Origin: Alicyclobacillus kakegawensis NBRC 103104
GTDB lineage: Bacteria; Bacillota; Bacilli; Alicyclobacillales; Alicyclobacillaceae
Assembly (NCBI RefSeq): GCF_001552655.1
Contig: NZ_BCRP01000008.1
Coordinates: 1-64,000, forward strand
DNA: 64,000 nt
Direction of reading: 5' to 3'
Each line of letters starts with the position of its first letter. Within the stretch, counting starts at the first letter, position 1. Below, piece by piece: positions 44,836 through 53,393 of this stretch. The notes below the pieces were generated by a model. That model worked only from the letters and a program-made list of their open reading frames with translations, searched no databases and had not been told where the DNA came from. Made by a program: the position numbers and the translations under genes.

Positions 44836-45336
44836 ATGAAGAACCTGTTTAGACGCAAAGCGCAAGAGGAATCCGCGGTGACGATTTGGGCGCCCGTCAC
44901 TGGCAAATTAATTCCCATTCAGGAGGTGGACGATCCAGTTTTCGCCCAGTGCATGGTCGGAGATGGAGTGGCCCTTGTTCCCGAAACCGAAGAGGTTGTG
45001 GCCCCGGTTTCTGGCACATTGACGCAATTGTTCCCAAGCGGACATGCGGCAGGCATCACTACGCCAGAGGGCATCGAGATTCTGATCCATGTGGGTCTGG
45101 ATACGGTAGAGCTGAAGGGGGAAGGGTTTACGCGGGTGGTCGAACCCGGCCAGTTCGTCCGCGCGGGAACCCCGCTCATTCGCTTGGACTTGGAGAAGCT
45201 GAAGGTGATCGCGCGGTCTCTGGCGACACCGGTGATTGTATCCAACATGCCCAGTATCGAGAAAATGGAGAAAGCTTCTCCTTCCTTTGTCCATGCTGGC
45301 GAGGATTGGGTTTTGAAAGTGTGGCCAAAGCGCTGA
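44836..45336 (+). CDS. PTS EIIA, glucose family (Crr-like)
   Basis: A 166-residue soluble protein of the EIIA-Glc fold: WAPVTGKLIPIQEVDDPVF, VAPVSGTLTQLFPSGHAAGI and the active-site block ILIHVGLDTVELKGEGF with phosphorylatable His85 plus the supporting histidine in SGHAAG. ATG 44836 follows GAGGAG by about ten bases. It passes phosphate from HPr to the EIIB domain of the preceding gene and may also phosphorylate the antiterminator indirectly. Confidence 0.93.
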   Translation: MKNLFRRKAQEESAVTIWAPVTGKLIPIQEVDDPVFAQCMVGDGVALVPETEEVVAPVSGTLTQLFPSGHAAGITTPEGIEILIHVGLDTVELKGEGFTRVVEPGQFVRAGTPLIRLDLEKLKVIARSLATPVIVSNMPSIEKMEKASPSFVHAGEDWVLKVWPKR

Positions 45337-45653
45337 CGAGAGGGCAAAATTCTGTTCTTTCGAACACGTGGATATCGTCGTATTCAGCAGGGCGCGCAGG
45401 GTTCATCGGAACTCTTGGTTTGCGCTGAAACCTGATCTCAGCGCCCTATTTCACCTTGCTTATCGTCTAAGGTATTGTGTTTACACTGTCCACCGTCAAT
45501 GTGCAATCCGATTACGCAGTTCCTGCAGCCGATTCCATTGTTTGCGGAGCAGATCCAGACGTTGGTCGAAGGGGATGGTATCCCAGTGTTCGAGGCAGTG
45601 GTTTGCCGCTAGGATTTCCAGCCGGAGGCTGGACCATACACAACACCGGGAAG

Positions 45654-45749
45654 CCGTTGACATCACTGCTTGCCTCCATAGCGGATGACAATCCAGTCGT
45701 GTTCTTCGAAGACAAGACGCTCTACAACCTCAAGGGGGAGGTTCCGGAA
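45654..45749 (+). pseudogene. 2-oxoacid/acetoin dehydrogenase E1-beta fragment
   Basis: Thirty-two codons read PLTSLLASIADDNPVVFF and EDKTLYNLKGEVPE, a recognisable piece of the E1 beta subunit of acetoin (or pyruvate) dehydrogenase. Nothing of the rest of the gene is present: the upstream 300 bases are not readable as E1 beta, and the downstream sequence switches within eight bases to an E2 fragment. A deletion inside a former aco/pdh operon explains it. Confidence 0.75.
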
Positions 45750-45756
45750 CGGACAC

Positions 45757-45909
45757 ATCACCGACGCGAGAATTCATCGGTATCACGAGATCCATTTGGG
45801 CATCGCGGTGGCGCTCGCGGACGGCCTGTTGGTACCGGTCATTCGGCACGTCGAGACCCTGTCATTCGTGGCTCTGGGACGGGCTGTCAAATCGGTCAGC
45901 CGCCGCGCC
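45757..45909 (+). pseudogene. dihydrolipoamide acyltransferase (E2) fragment
   Basis: In a different frame from the E1 beta piece, about 50 codons read RIHRYHEIHLGIAVALADG and LLVPVIRHVETLS, the middle of the E2 catalytic domain of acetoin/pyruvate dehydrogenases. The catalytic HxxxDG end is gone. The fragment is cut on both sides, on the left by the E1 beta piece and on the right by the jetA remnant. Confidence 0.75.
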
Positions 45910-45914
45910 CACTG

Positions 45915-46316
45915 CAGGCGTCTTCCCAGGTGGCGGAGGCTGCCTTTGCGGCTGAGGCTCAAGAAATGCTGAAGCGCATGGACTCCGTTTTCTCGGAGAC
46001 GCGCATCGTCGAATTCATTCTCTCGCAAATGGGAGAAGACGGTGTACTGCGGTCGCAATCGTTGCGATTGCAGGAAATGGAAGACCTGTTGCGAACCATG
46101 CTGGCGTTGATCAAAGCGGATGAGCCGCAGGTGCCCTTCGACGTAGAGTGGGACGAGCAGCAGCGGGCCGTCGTTGTCGGAGGATATCGAATTCCGGCCC
46201 TGACATTTGTGCGGACGCTGGGAGACGGTGTCGACGTGCCGATGGAGGTCAAAATGGCCAGCGGCCGAGTGGGCCATGGCCATGGCCGTGGCAGTCGCGC
46301 ACACGGGAGGGCATGA
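45915..46316 (+). pseudogene. JetA (Wadjet kleisin-like subunit), C-terminal remnant
   Basis: About 130 codons (first possible start GTG 45930) with QEMLKRMDSVFSETRIVEF and FDVEWDEQQRAVVVGGYRI, matching in character the C terminus of Wadjet JetA proteins. These are normally near 450-500 residues. The first 70 percent is missing and is replaced by E2-derived sequence in another frame. The surviving part corresponds to the end that, in kleisins, contacts the SMC head, so a residual function is possible but no good ribosome site precedes it. It runs directly into jetB. Assignment rests on position and motif character. Confidence 0.6.
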
Positions 46317-46320
46317 CCAA

Positions 46321-46992
46321 TTGGACTGGCACCGCGAATACACGGCCTGGACGGATAGAGACCGAGAGGAGTTTGCCCGCATCGTCAGCGTATTGTTTGA
46401 GCAGACGTTTTTAGTGCGGGATATATGGGACGCCAAGGAACGCAGAACGGTCACCAACCGCGATTACCGGTTTGCGGAACGTGTGCTGCCGGTTCTGCAG
46501 TCCTATTTGTCGGTTAGTGGTTTTCTGTTGCAGGTGGACGGGCGACGCGGCGTCATGGCGCTGTACAACCGGTTTGGCCGGAACCGGATGCGCTTGGACA
46601 AGCTCACTACGTATGTGCTCTACACTCTGCGTCTGATCTATGACGAGCAGATGGAGCAGGCCTCGATGCGACGTGAGGTGGTGATTCCCCTGCGCGAACT
46701 GGTGGGGAAATTGCACACGCTTGGCTTGATTGACCGCAAGCTGGCCGTGACCAACCTGGAGCGGACACTGAACCGGCTGCGTCAGCGCTCCATTCTGGCG
46801 CGCGTGGAAGGAAATGTGCAGGACCTGGAAAGCCGCTGGCTGATCTACCCGAGCATCACGCTGCTGGTCTCGGACGAGCGCATCAATGTCATCTACGACA
46901 GGTTCAAGGTGGACAGTCTGGAACCATCCGATGGCCAGGAGGACGAAGATGTGTCCGACCTGGACGCAGATGACGAGGGGGCAGCGCAGTGA
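46321..46992 (+). CDS. jetB: Wadjet JetB (DUF4194, KITE/MukE-like subunit)
   Basis: A 223-residue protein that looks like the DUF4194 family: VSVLFEQTFLVRDIWD, the ADNRYRF-like NRDYRFAERVLPVLQSYL, YNRFGRNRMRLDKLTTYVLY and RLRQRSIL. The last 25 residues are acidic. In Wadjet systems JetB dimerises and binds the kleisin JetA within the SMC complex. TTG 46321 follows GGGAGGG at nine bases; it starts just after the stop of the jetA remnant, and its own stop overlaps jetC by four bases. Sequence integrity suggests that it is still translated. Confidence 0.85.
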   Translation: MDWHREYTAWTDRDREEFARIVSVLFEQTFLVRDIWDAKERRTVTNRDYRFAERVLPVLQSYLSVSGFLLQVDGRRGVMALYNRFGRNRMRLDKLTTYVLYTLRLIYDEQMEQASMRREVVIPLRELVGKLHTLGLIDRKLAVTNLERTLNRLRQRSILARVEGNVQDLESRWLIYPSITLLVSDERINVIYDRFKVDSLEPSDGQEDEDVSDLDADDEGAAQ

Positions 46993-49900
46993 TTCAGCTT
47001 CGGCGGATGCTTCTTATCAACTGGCACTATATTGTCCACGAGGTGTTGGAGTTTGAGCCGGTTACCTTCCTGACGGGCAAGAACGGGGCGGGCAAATCGA
47101 CGATTTTGGACGCCTTGCAGCTGCTTGTTCTGGGCGACACGAGCGGTCATCACTTCAATAAGGCGGCCAATGATAACTCCCGCTGCACCCTGCGTGGATA
47201 CTTGCGCGGCGAGGTGGCGGAGGAAGAAGAGCGTGGAGTCGTGTATCTGCGAGAGGGCCAATTCTCCTCCTACATTGTGGTGGAGTTTGAAGACACGCGC
47301 AAGCACCGGCGGTTCTGCCTGGGAGTGGTCTTTGACAGTTATCCGGATGGCAGTTACGACCACCGATTCTTCTCTCTCGATGGGGAGCTGCCAGATTTTC
47401 ATTTCATTCGAGACGAGGTGCCGTTGGATATCCAAGCGCTGCGTCAATGGGGGCAGAGCAGGCGGCAACGGTTTGAACTGTACGAGAGCAACAAGCGGTA
47501 TCAGGAAGTATTTCTGGCCAAGATGGGGCGGCTTAACGAGAAGTTTCTCCGTCTGTTCCGCAAGGCCGTGCCCTTTACGCCTATCATGGACGTGGCCGGG
47601 TTTATCTCGGAGTTTGTCTGCGATGTCAGGCACCAGGTCGATATCGACGACATGCGCGAAAACATTCGCCACTATCGCCGGATGGAGCAAGAATTGGAGC
47701 ATGTCCGCAAACGCATAGAGGCGCTGAGGCGGATTCAGGAGACATACGGTCAACTGGAAACGGTGCGCGGGCGGCTGCGGGTATACCACTACCTGCTCGA
47801 CCGCGCCGACGTGCAGCGTGTGGAAGACGAACTGGCGGAAGCCAACCGGCGTCTTGCGGCCTGCCAGGCGGAACTCGATCAGGTTGAGGCGGAGCTCAGC
47901 GTTGTCGACAGTGCTCGCCAGCAATGGCAGGACAAGCGCGACCGGCTGGTGGAGGAGCGAGCCCAATCGGACGTGTATCTCAAGCAGCAGGCGCTGCGGG
48001 CGGATCGGCAAGTCATTGAGACGCGTTATGCCGATATCCTCCGGGCCGGGGAACGCCAATCGCGGCTGCTGGCAGAACAGGCGGCGCGGTGGCAGGCGGT
48101 GGAGCAAGGGCTTGCCGCGGCGATAGGCTGGTTTGCCGCTGCCGCCGACAGTCGCTCTCATGAGGGGGCGGGGGAGGCGACGCCGGACGGCGAATTGGAT
48201 CTCCCGTTTGTCGCGGCGGCCGCTGACTACGAACAAGCGCTCCATCACCTGCGCCGGGCCCTCGCCGCGCTTCCGAGCCCGTACGACTGGCACGGCCGCG
48301 GCCTGTTGGAAGTCGATGTCGCGGCCAGTCGCATTGACGTGGATTCGTTCGCCACGGCCGTTTCGCACTTTGAGGCCGTTCGGGATGCGCTGGGAGAGGC
48401 GCATCGGCGCCTGCGCGACGAGGTGGCCGCCTGGGAGCAGGAGATGGTCGACCTGGAGCGGTCTATTTCCGAGTTGCGGCGCGGCATCAAACAATACGAC
48501 GGAACGGTGCTGCGGCTGCAGCGTGCGCTCCGCGAAGGACTCGCGGAACAAACGGGATCGGCCGTGGCGGTTGACATCTTTGCCGACCTGTTGGAGGTGC
48601 GCAGTCCTGAATGGCAGGCGGCCATCGAAGGGTACCTGCATACCCAACGCTTTTATCTGATTGTCCCACCCGAACACTTTGTGGCGGCGCTGCGCATTTA
48701 CGACCAGGTGAAGAAAACGGAGCGGGTGTTTGACGTGGGCCTGGTCGACATCGGCAAGATTCTTGACGAGCACCCGGAACGTCTCCCCGGCTCGCTGGCA
48801 GAAGAGGTGGAAACGGACAATCCCTATGCGCGCGCCTATGCCGACTTCCTGTTAGGACGTGTCATCAAGTGTGACCGGGTCGAGGATCTGCGCCGTCACC
48901 GCACCAGCATCACGCGCGACGGCATGCTCTACCAAAACTTTGTCGCCCGCCAGATGAACCCGCGCCGGTGGCAGACCATGTACATCGGTAAGCGGGCGAT
49001 TGCCCAACAGTTGCAGCAGAAGACGGAGCGCCTGTCCGCCGTTCAGCAAGCCTGTGTCATGTGGCGACCGCGTTTGCAGCAGGCCCAGGGGTGGAGCCGA
49101 CAACCTGTGCCAACCAGCGCCGATGTGGATGCGGCCCGTGAGACCGACGGGCTGTTGGACAACTTGACAGGCCTGCAGGCCGACCTGCGGAAGGTGCTGG
49201 AGCAGTTGGCTTCCCTTGACCTGACGCACTTGGAGGCTTTGGAGCGGCAGATTGGCGAATGTGACGATGAACTGTGTCGGATTCGCGATCAGATGGCCGA
49301 TTTGCAGCGCCGGCGCGGCAGTCTCGCCGAGAATCGGGATCGCATTGCGGGCGAATTGCTGCCTCAGCTGGAGGAGCAGCTTCAGGCGGCTAAACTGCGG
49401 CTGTCCTCCCAGCATGACCCCCTCTTTGCCGCGGACATCGGTGAACCGCGCTATCGCCAGGAGTTAGAGCGGCTGGGCGCCGTCGATAGGATTGTCGCGA
49501 ACTTCACCCGGCAACGGGCCACGGATGCGAATCGGGAGGCCGAGTACCAGCGTGAGCTGATTGACCTGCGCGCCGCCTATAACAAGGAGTTCCTGGCCGG
49601 GTTCGACATCCAGCGCGAGGACAACGAGGCTTACGAGGAAGAGTTACGCTGGCTGGTCGAGTCACAGGCGACCGAGTACGAGGAGAAAATCCGCGCCGCC
49701 AAGGAACGCGCGCAGGTGCAGTTTCAAGAGGATTTCGTCAGCAAGTTGCGCAGCAACATCGAGACGGTGCAGCACCAGATTCGCGAGCTGAACGACGCTA
49801 TCAAAAGCGTGCCGTTCGGGCGCGATCGCTACGAGTTTGCTGTCCGCCCGAATCCGCAGTACGAGCGATTCTATCGAATGATCATGGACGACCTGCTGCT

Positions 49901-50453
49901 CGAAGGTTATGGACTGTTCTCGCAGTCGTTTCAGGAGCGGCATGGCGATACGATTGAGGAGCTGTTCCACAACATCGTCGATGTGGACGAGCAGAACCCG
50001 CTGGTGCACACGGAGTTGGAACAGAATCTGCAAAAGTTCACCGATTACCGCACGTACCTCGACTTCGACCTGCTGGTCAAGGATGAGGAAGGGCGGCAAT
50101 CGCGGTTGTCGCGCGTCATTGCCAAGAAATCGGGCGGCGAGACGCAGACCCCCTTTTACATCTCGGTGCTGGCTTCGTTTGCCCAGATGTATCGCGTACG
50201 CCAGATGGGCCTGGACAACACTCTGCGGCTCATCGTATTCGACGAAGCCTACAGCAAAATGGACCACCAGCGTATCCGCGAGAGCATACGCTTGACCCGC
50301 GAGTTGGGGCTGCAGTTGATCTTGTCTGCGCCTACGGAGAAAATTGCGGACATTGTTCCGCACGTGGACCGCACGCTGGTTGTCACCCGGATTCGCAGCG
50401 TGACGCGCGTCTCCGCCTTTGATGCGAAGCAGGCGGAGGTGGTCAATCGTTGA
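46989..50453 (+). CDS. jetC: Wadjet JetC (SMC-like ATPase)
   Basis: A 1154-residue SMC/MukB-type ATPase, the motor that extrudes plasmid DNA in Wadjet. Walker A is GKNGAGKST at about residue 30. Two long coiled-coil arms (roughly 220-470 and 680-900) flank a hinge region around 500-640. The signature motif is KKSGGETQTPFY, Walker B is LRLIVFDEAYSKMD, and the H-loop region ILSAPTEK follows. GTG 46989 overlaps the jetB stop. The frame is complete, with all ATPase motifs. Because the kleisin is truncated, a working loop-extruding complex is doubtful. Confidence 0.92.
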   Translation: MIQLRRMLLINWHYIVHEVLEFEPVTFLTGKNGAGKSTILDALQLLVLGDTSGHHFNKAANDNSRCTLRGYLRGEVAEEEERGVVYLREGQFSSYIVVEFEDTRKHRRFCLGVVFDSYPDGSYDHRFFSLDGELPDFHFIRDEVPLDIQALRQWGQSRRQRFELYESNKRYQEVFLAKMGRLNEKFLRLFRKAVPFTPIMDVAGFISEFVCDVRHQVDIDDMRENIRHYRRMEQELEHVRKRIEALRRIQETYGQLETVRGRLRVYHYLLDRADVQRVEDELAEANRRLAACQAELDQVEAELSVVDSARQQWQDKRDRLVEERAQSDVYLKQQALRADRQVIETRYADILRAGERQSRLLAEQAARWQAVEQGLAAAIGWFAAAADSRSHEGAGEATPDGELDLPFVAAAADYEQALHHLRRALAALPSPYDWHGRGLLEVDVAASRIDVDSFATAVSHFEAVRDALGEAHRRLRDEVAAWEQEMVDLERSISELRRGIKQYDGTVLRLQRALREGLAEQTGSAVAVDIFADLLEVRSPEWQAAIEGYLHTQRFYLIVPPEHFVAALRIYDQVKKTERVFDVGLVDIGKILDEHPERLPGSLAEEVETDNPYARAYADFLLGRVIKCDRVEDLRRHRTSITRDGMLYQNFVARQMNPRRWQTMYIGKRAIAQQLQQKTERLSAVQQACVMWRPRLQQAQGWSRQPVPTSADVDAARETDGLLDNLTGLQADLRKVLEQLASLDLTHLEALERQIGECDDELCRIRDQMADLQRRRGSLAENRDRIAGELLPQLEEQLQAAKLRLSSQHDPLFAADIGEPRYRQELERLGAVDRIVANFTRQRATDANREAEYQRELIDLRAAYNKEFLAGFDIQREDNEAYEEELRWLVESQATEYEEKIRAAKERAQVQFQEDFVSKLRSNIETVQHQIRELNDAIKSVPFGRDRYEFAVRPNPQYERFYRMIMDDLLLEGYGLFSQSFQERHGDTIEELFHNIVDVDEQNPLVHTELEQNLQKFTDYRTYLDFDLLVKDEEGRQSRLSRVIAKKSGGETQTPFYISVLASFAQMYRVRQMGLDNTLRLIVFDEAYSKMDHQRIRESIRLTRELGLQLILSAPTEKIADIVPHVDRTLVVTRIRSVTRVSAFDAKQAEVVNR

Positions 50454-51679
50454 CGCGTTCGCCTTGGGCGGAACGGATGGTGGGTGAACTCATCCGGCGC
50501 TACGAATCCAGCAAAGCGTTTGTCACCGGCCAGCTCACCGCACGGCGGATTCAGCTGCGGATGGAGGAACGGTATGCGCCCGGATACCTTTCAGGCTCGG
50601 CCGATCCGGACGTGATTCGTGCCTTTCACGCGGACTTGCGGAGCCTGGAGCAGAACGGTGTCCTCGAACTCAAGTGGGTGAAGCACGAGGAAGGAAATCT
50701 GCTGGAACGGGTGTATCTGCAGTGGCAGGGCGTACAGCAGGCCTACGCATGGCTGGGCCGGCGGCCGCTGCGCGAGCAGTTGGCCGATGTGGCCGAGGAA
50801 TTGGAGTCGTGGCGCCCACGCCTGGCCACGCCCTGGCTGGAGCGGTGGCTTGACGATGTGAAAACACAGTTGATGGAGCAGGGGCGTTTTCCGACCAGTC
50901 TGATTCCGTCCGATTTGCCTCGCCGTCAACTCTTGCTGTCGGCTTTGGCAGGGTGGGTGGACAAAGGCGACGAGGAGTTGACCTTGCGCCTGTTCTCCAA
51001 GCGCTACCTACGTTCGAGCAAGGCGTTTGAGCGCCAGGTGCAAGAACGATTCCTGGCGGTCATACGCCGCTATTGGCCGCCTGCCGAGGAATTGGTGCGA
51101 GCGGGTATGGGAGACGCAGAACTTTTGAACGAACTTGGCATTCTTTCGAGCCATGACGATGTGGCGTTTGCGGGTTCGCTTAGGATCCGAGTGGATGGAC
51201 AGGATGTGGATGCTTCTGCGTTCCCCTACGGATTGGCGCTGGGGACGGAATCGGTGCGCAGGATGGAGGTCGTATCCGCACCGGCAGGGCGTGTCCTGAC
51301 CATCGAAAACAAGGCAAATTACCGTCACTATGTCCAGACGGAGCGGATGGCGGACGAAGTGGTGGTGTATCTCGCCGGGTTTGCCAGTCCGGTCGTGCGC
51401 CGATTTTTGCAGGCCCTCCGGGAACACGGACAACGCCAGGGACACCTGCCTCGTCTCGAACACTGGGGCGATCTGGACTATGGCGGCATCCTCATCCTGC
51501 AACACCTGCGCGACTCCGTCTGGCCTGAGGCCGTAGGCTGGCGGATGGAGCCGGTGTGGTTGGACCGGCTGCAGGAATATGTCACGCCTTTTGATGAGAG
51601 CTATCGCGACAGGCTCTACAGTCTGCTGCAGGATGACCGCTACGCACCCGAATGGCCTTCTGGTTCGGAAATTGCTTGA
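50450..51679 (+). CDS. jetD: Wadjet JetD (Toprim/topoisomerase-VI-like nuclease), 3'-frameshifted
   Basis: A 409-residue product: N-terminal winged-helix region (1-200), then a Toprim-like nuclease core with VLTIENKANYRHYV and WGDLDYGGILIL carrying the metal-binding acids. JetD cuts DNA once JetABC loops it. The end looks shifted: after DDRYAPEW the current frame gives PSGSEIA and stops, whereas the +1 frame from 51657 gives LLVRKLLDVGGTLEQEAFLV and stops at 51719. LEQE-type endings are usual in JetD, so one base appears gained or lost near 51656. TTG 50450 overlaps the jetC stop. Confidence 0.87.
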   Translation: MTRSPWAERMVGELIRRYESSKAFVTGQLTARRIQLRMEERYAPGYLSGSADPDVIRAFHADLRSLEQNGVLELKWVKHEEGNLLERVYLQWQGVQQAYAWLGRRPLREQLADVAEELESWRPRLATPWLERWLDDVKTQLMEQGRFPTSLIPSDLPRRQLLLSALAGWVDKGDEELTLRLFSKRYLRSSKAFERQVQERFLAVIRRYWPPAEELVRAGMGDAELLNELGILSSHDDVAFAGSLRIRVDGQDVDASAFPYGLALGTESVRRMEVVSAPAGRVLTIENKANYRHYVQTERMADEVVVYLAGFASPVVRRFLQALREHGQRQGHLPRLEHWGDLDYGGILILQHLRDSVWPEAVGWRMEPVWLDRLQEYVTPFDESYRDRLYSLLQDDRYAPEWPSGSEIA

Positions 51680-51847
51680 CGTTGGCGGGACGCTGGAGCA
51701 GGAGGCGTTCTTGGTGTAATGGGACGAATGAGCGAATGAAAAATATAGGTACCATGTGTTATGGACGCAGCGAGTCGTCTCGAGTATGCTTTCTGCAGGG
51801 ATAAGCTTCGCATGTCTTTGAGTCCATGATGAAGGGGAGATCAAACC

Positions 51848-52273
51848 ATGTCGGATACACAGAGTTCACTGGCACGAATTGAAGAGATGGTGACTCAGTT
51901 GATTCGAATGGTCGGTGGCATGCGTTCGGAGTTGACCGCCCTGCGGCAAGACGTTGACGGTCTGCGTGTGAGGCAGGAATCGTTTCATGAGGAGCAGCAA
52001 CACCTGCGCGAGCAGTACGGCGACCTGCGGGCGGAATTCAAGACGCTGCGGGAACAGAATGACGAACTGCGAGCGGAGTTCACGAGCTTTCGCGCCGAAA
52101 TGAACGAGTTTCGGCACGAGGTGAAGGAACAATTTGCTGCAGTGCACAAACGTTTGGACAGGGTCGAACAACAGCAGGAGACGTTGGCAGCCCGGGTGGC
52201 CCTAACGAATCAACGTCTTGACTATCAGTTAGTTCGGGTAGCTCGCAACGAGGAACAAATCCATCTGCTGTAA
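51848..52273 (+). CDS. small coiled-coil protein, function unknown
   Basis: A 141-residue charged protein, almost entirely helical heptad repeats (LREQYGDLRAEFKTLREQND and onward), without cysteine or membrane segment. ATG 51848 follows AAGGGGAGA. It resembles the hypothetical coiled-coil proteins common in spore-formers. It starts about 130 bases after the jetD frame and could be unrelated to Wadjet. A tail-to-tail LysR gene follows. Confidence 0.65.
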   Translation: MSDTQSSLARIEEMVTQLIRMVGGMRSELTALRQDVDGLRVRQESFHEEQQHLREQYGDLRAEFKTLREQNDELRAEFTSFRAEMNEFRHEVKEQFAAVHKRLDRVEQQQETLAARVALTNQRLDYQLVRVARNEEQIHLL

Positions 52274-52299
52274 TCGGCCCCTTCGTAGTGCACACCTGC

Positions 52300-53181
52300 T
52301 TATCTTTCCTTCGCATAAACACCCTTGAGGATTTCCATAAATGTCTTGGCAGTCTCGTCGACATATGCGTTTTTTGGATAGACCAACCCCACCGGTTTCC
52401 GCCGCGGAGCGCTCCGAATGGGAATGGCCACGATGTCCGACATGGAACGCTGTTGAATGTAGGACTTTGTTAAGATGGCGCCGATGGAGTCAATGGATAA
52501 CATATCTCCCAGTGATTCCAGGCTTGATAGTTCCACGGTGGGGGAGATTGACACCCCGAACGCGGCCGCATCCTCGTCGACAAATCGACGCAGCACGTAG
52601 CGTTTGGGCAGCATAGCTAATGGCACGCTACGCAGGTCTTCCCAACTTACACACGGCGCATCAGCTAATCTGTGGGCGTTGGAGACCGCGAAGTAAAACT
52701 CCTCATCGAACAGATGAATAAATTCAAAACGTACATCTTCAGACATGCGGAAAATGACGCCCAAGTCCAGCTCGTGGTTGAGCAGCGCTTCGATGGTTTC
52801 CTCGGTGCGCATGTCCAGAACGGACAGGGTGACATGCGGGTATCGTTCGTGAAACGTTCGGACGGCCTGGATGACGATGTGGTTGCCTGCACATCCAATG
52901 GATAAACGGCCTCGTTTCAATCCATGCAGTTCTTGAATTTCCCGATTGGCTTCTTCCAGCTCGTAAAAAACTTGTCTCGTGTGAGCGAGGAGAATCTGTC
53001 CAGACTGTGTGAGCGCAATACGCTTGCCTGTTCGCTCAAACAGTCTTGTGTTGAGTCTTGACTCCAACAGTTGAATTTGATGGCTGAGCGTGGGTTGCGT
53101 GATACCGAGAAGGTCTGCGGCTCGGGTAAAACTGAGTTCCCTCGCCAGCACCATGAAATACTCCAGAAGGCGAATTTCCAT
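52300..53181 (-). CDS. LysR-family transcriptional regulator
   Basis: A 293-residue regulator with the N-terminal winged helix MEIRLLEYFMVLARELSFTR and AADLLGITQPTLSHQIQLLE. The effector domain (95-290) is of the periplasmic-binding type and resembles the CynR/CcpC branch. ATG 53181 follows GGGGGAAAG. It is divergent from the ThDP enzyme and MFS genes; the 212-base gap contains ATCAATTGAT and related AT-rich dyads, so it most likely activates those genes in response to their substrate. Confidence 0.92.
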   Translation of the reverse strand: MEIRLLEYFMVLARELSFTRAADLLGITQPTLSHQIQLLESRLNTRLFERTGKRIALTQSGQILLAHTRQVFYELEEANREIQELHGLKRGRLSIGCAGNHIVIQAVRTFHERYPHVTLSVLDMRTEETIEALLNHELDLGVIFRMSEDVRFEFIHLFDEEFYFAVSNAHRLADAPCVSWEDLRSVPLAMLPKRYVLRRFVDEDAAAFGVSISPTVELSSLESLGDMLSIDSIGAILTKSYIQQRSMSDIVAIPIRSAPRRKPVGLVYPKNAYVDETAKTFMEILKGVYAKER

Positions 53182-53219
53182 GCACTTTCCCCCGCACTGG
53201 CCGATCTTTACAATCAATT

Positions 53220-53275
53220 ATCAATTGATGGCATCTATCGACCCCATAGAAATATCTATATTGATAGTATTTTCG
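53220..53275. promoter_or_regulatory. candidate LysR operator region
   Basis: The divergent gap carries ATCAATTGAT (53220-53229) and the imperfect dyad CTATATTGATAG (53255-53266), both sharing TATCAAT/ATTGATA half-sites about 35 bases apart. This arrangement suits a LysR recognition plus activation site pair. Confidence 0.4.
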
Positions 53276-53393
53276 CTCTTATTATAAGCTGCAGGTGACA
53301 CGGCGACAACAATTGTGGAATAAGGACGCCGACACTGCAGATGAACATGCGCGCGTTCGTGGTCATGGTACCTGCGGTAAGGGGGAGATACAA

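Noticed and set aside
45511-45595. Short coding-like stretch in a third frame before the E1-beta fragment (FLQPIPLFAEQIQTLVEGDG)
   Set aside because: It could be yet another gene fragment, but I cannot match it to a family and it is interrupted by a stop.
46893-48773. Long antisense open frame opposite jetC
   Set aside because: It mirrors the jetC reading frame and has no recognisable motif; jetC is certain from Walker A and coiled coils.
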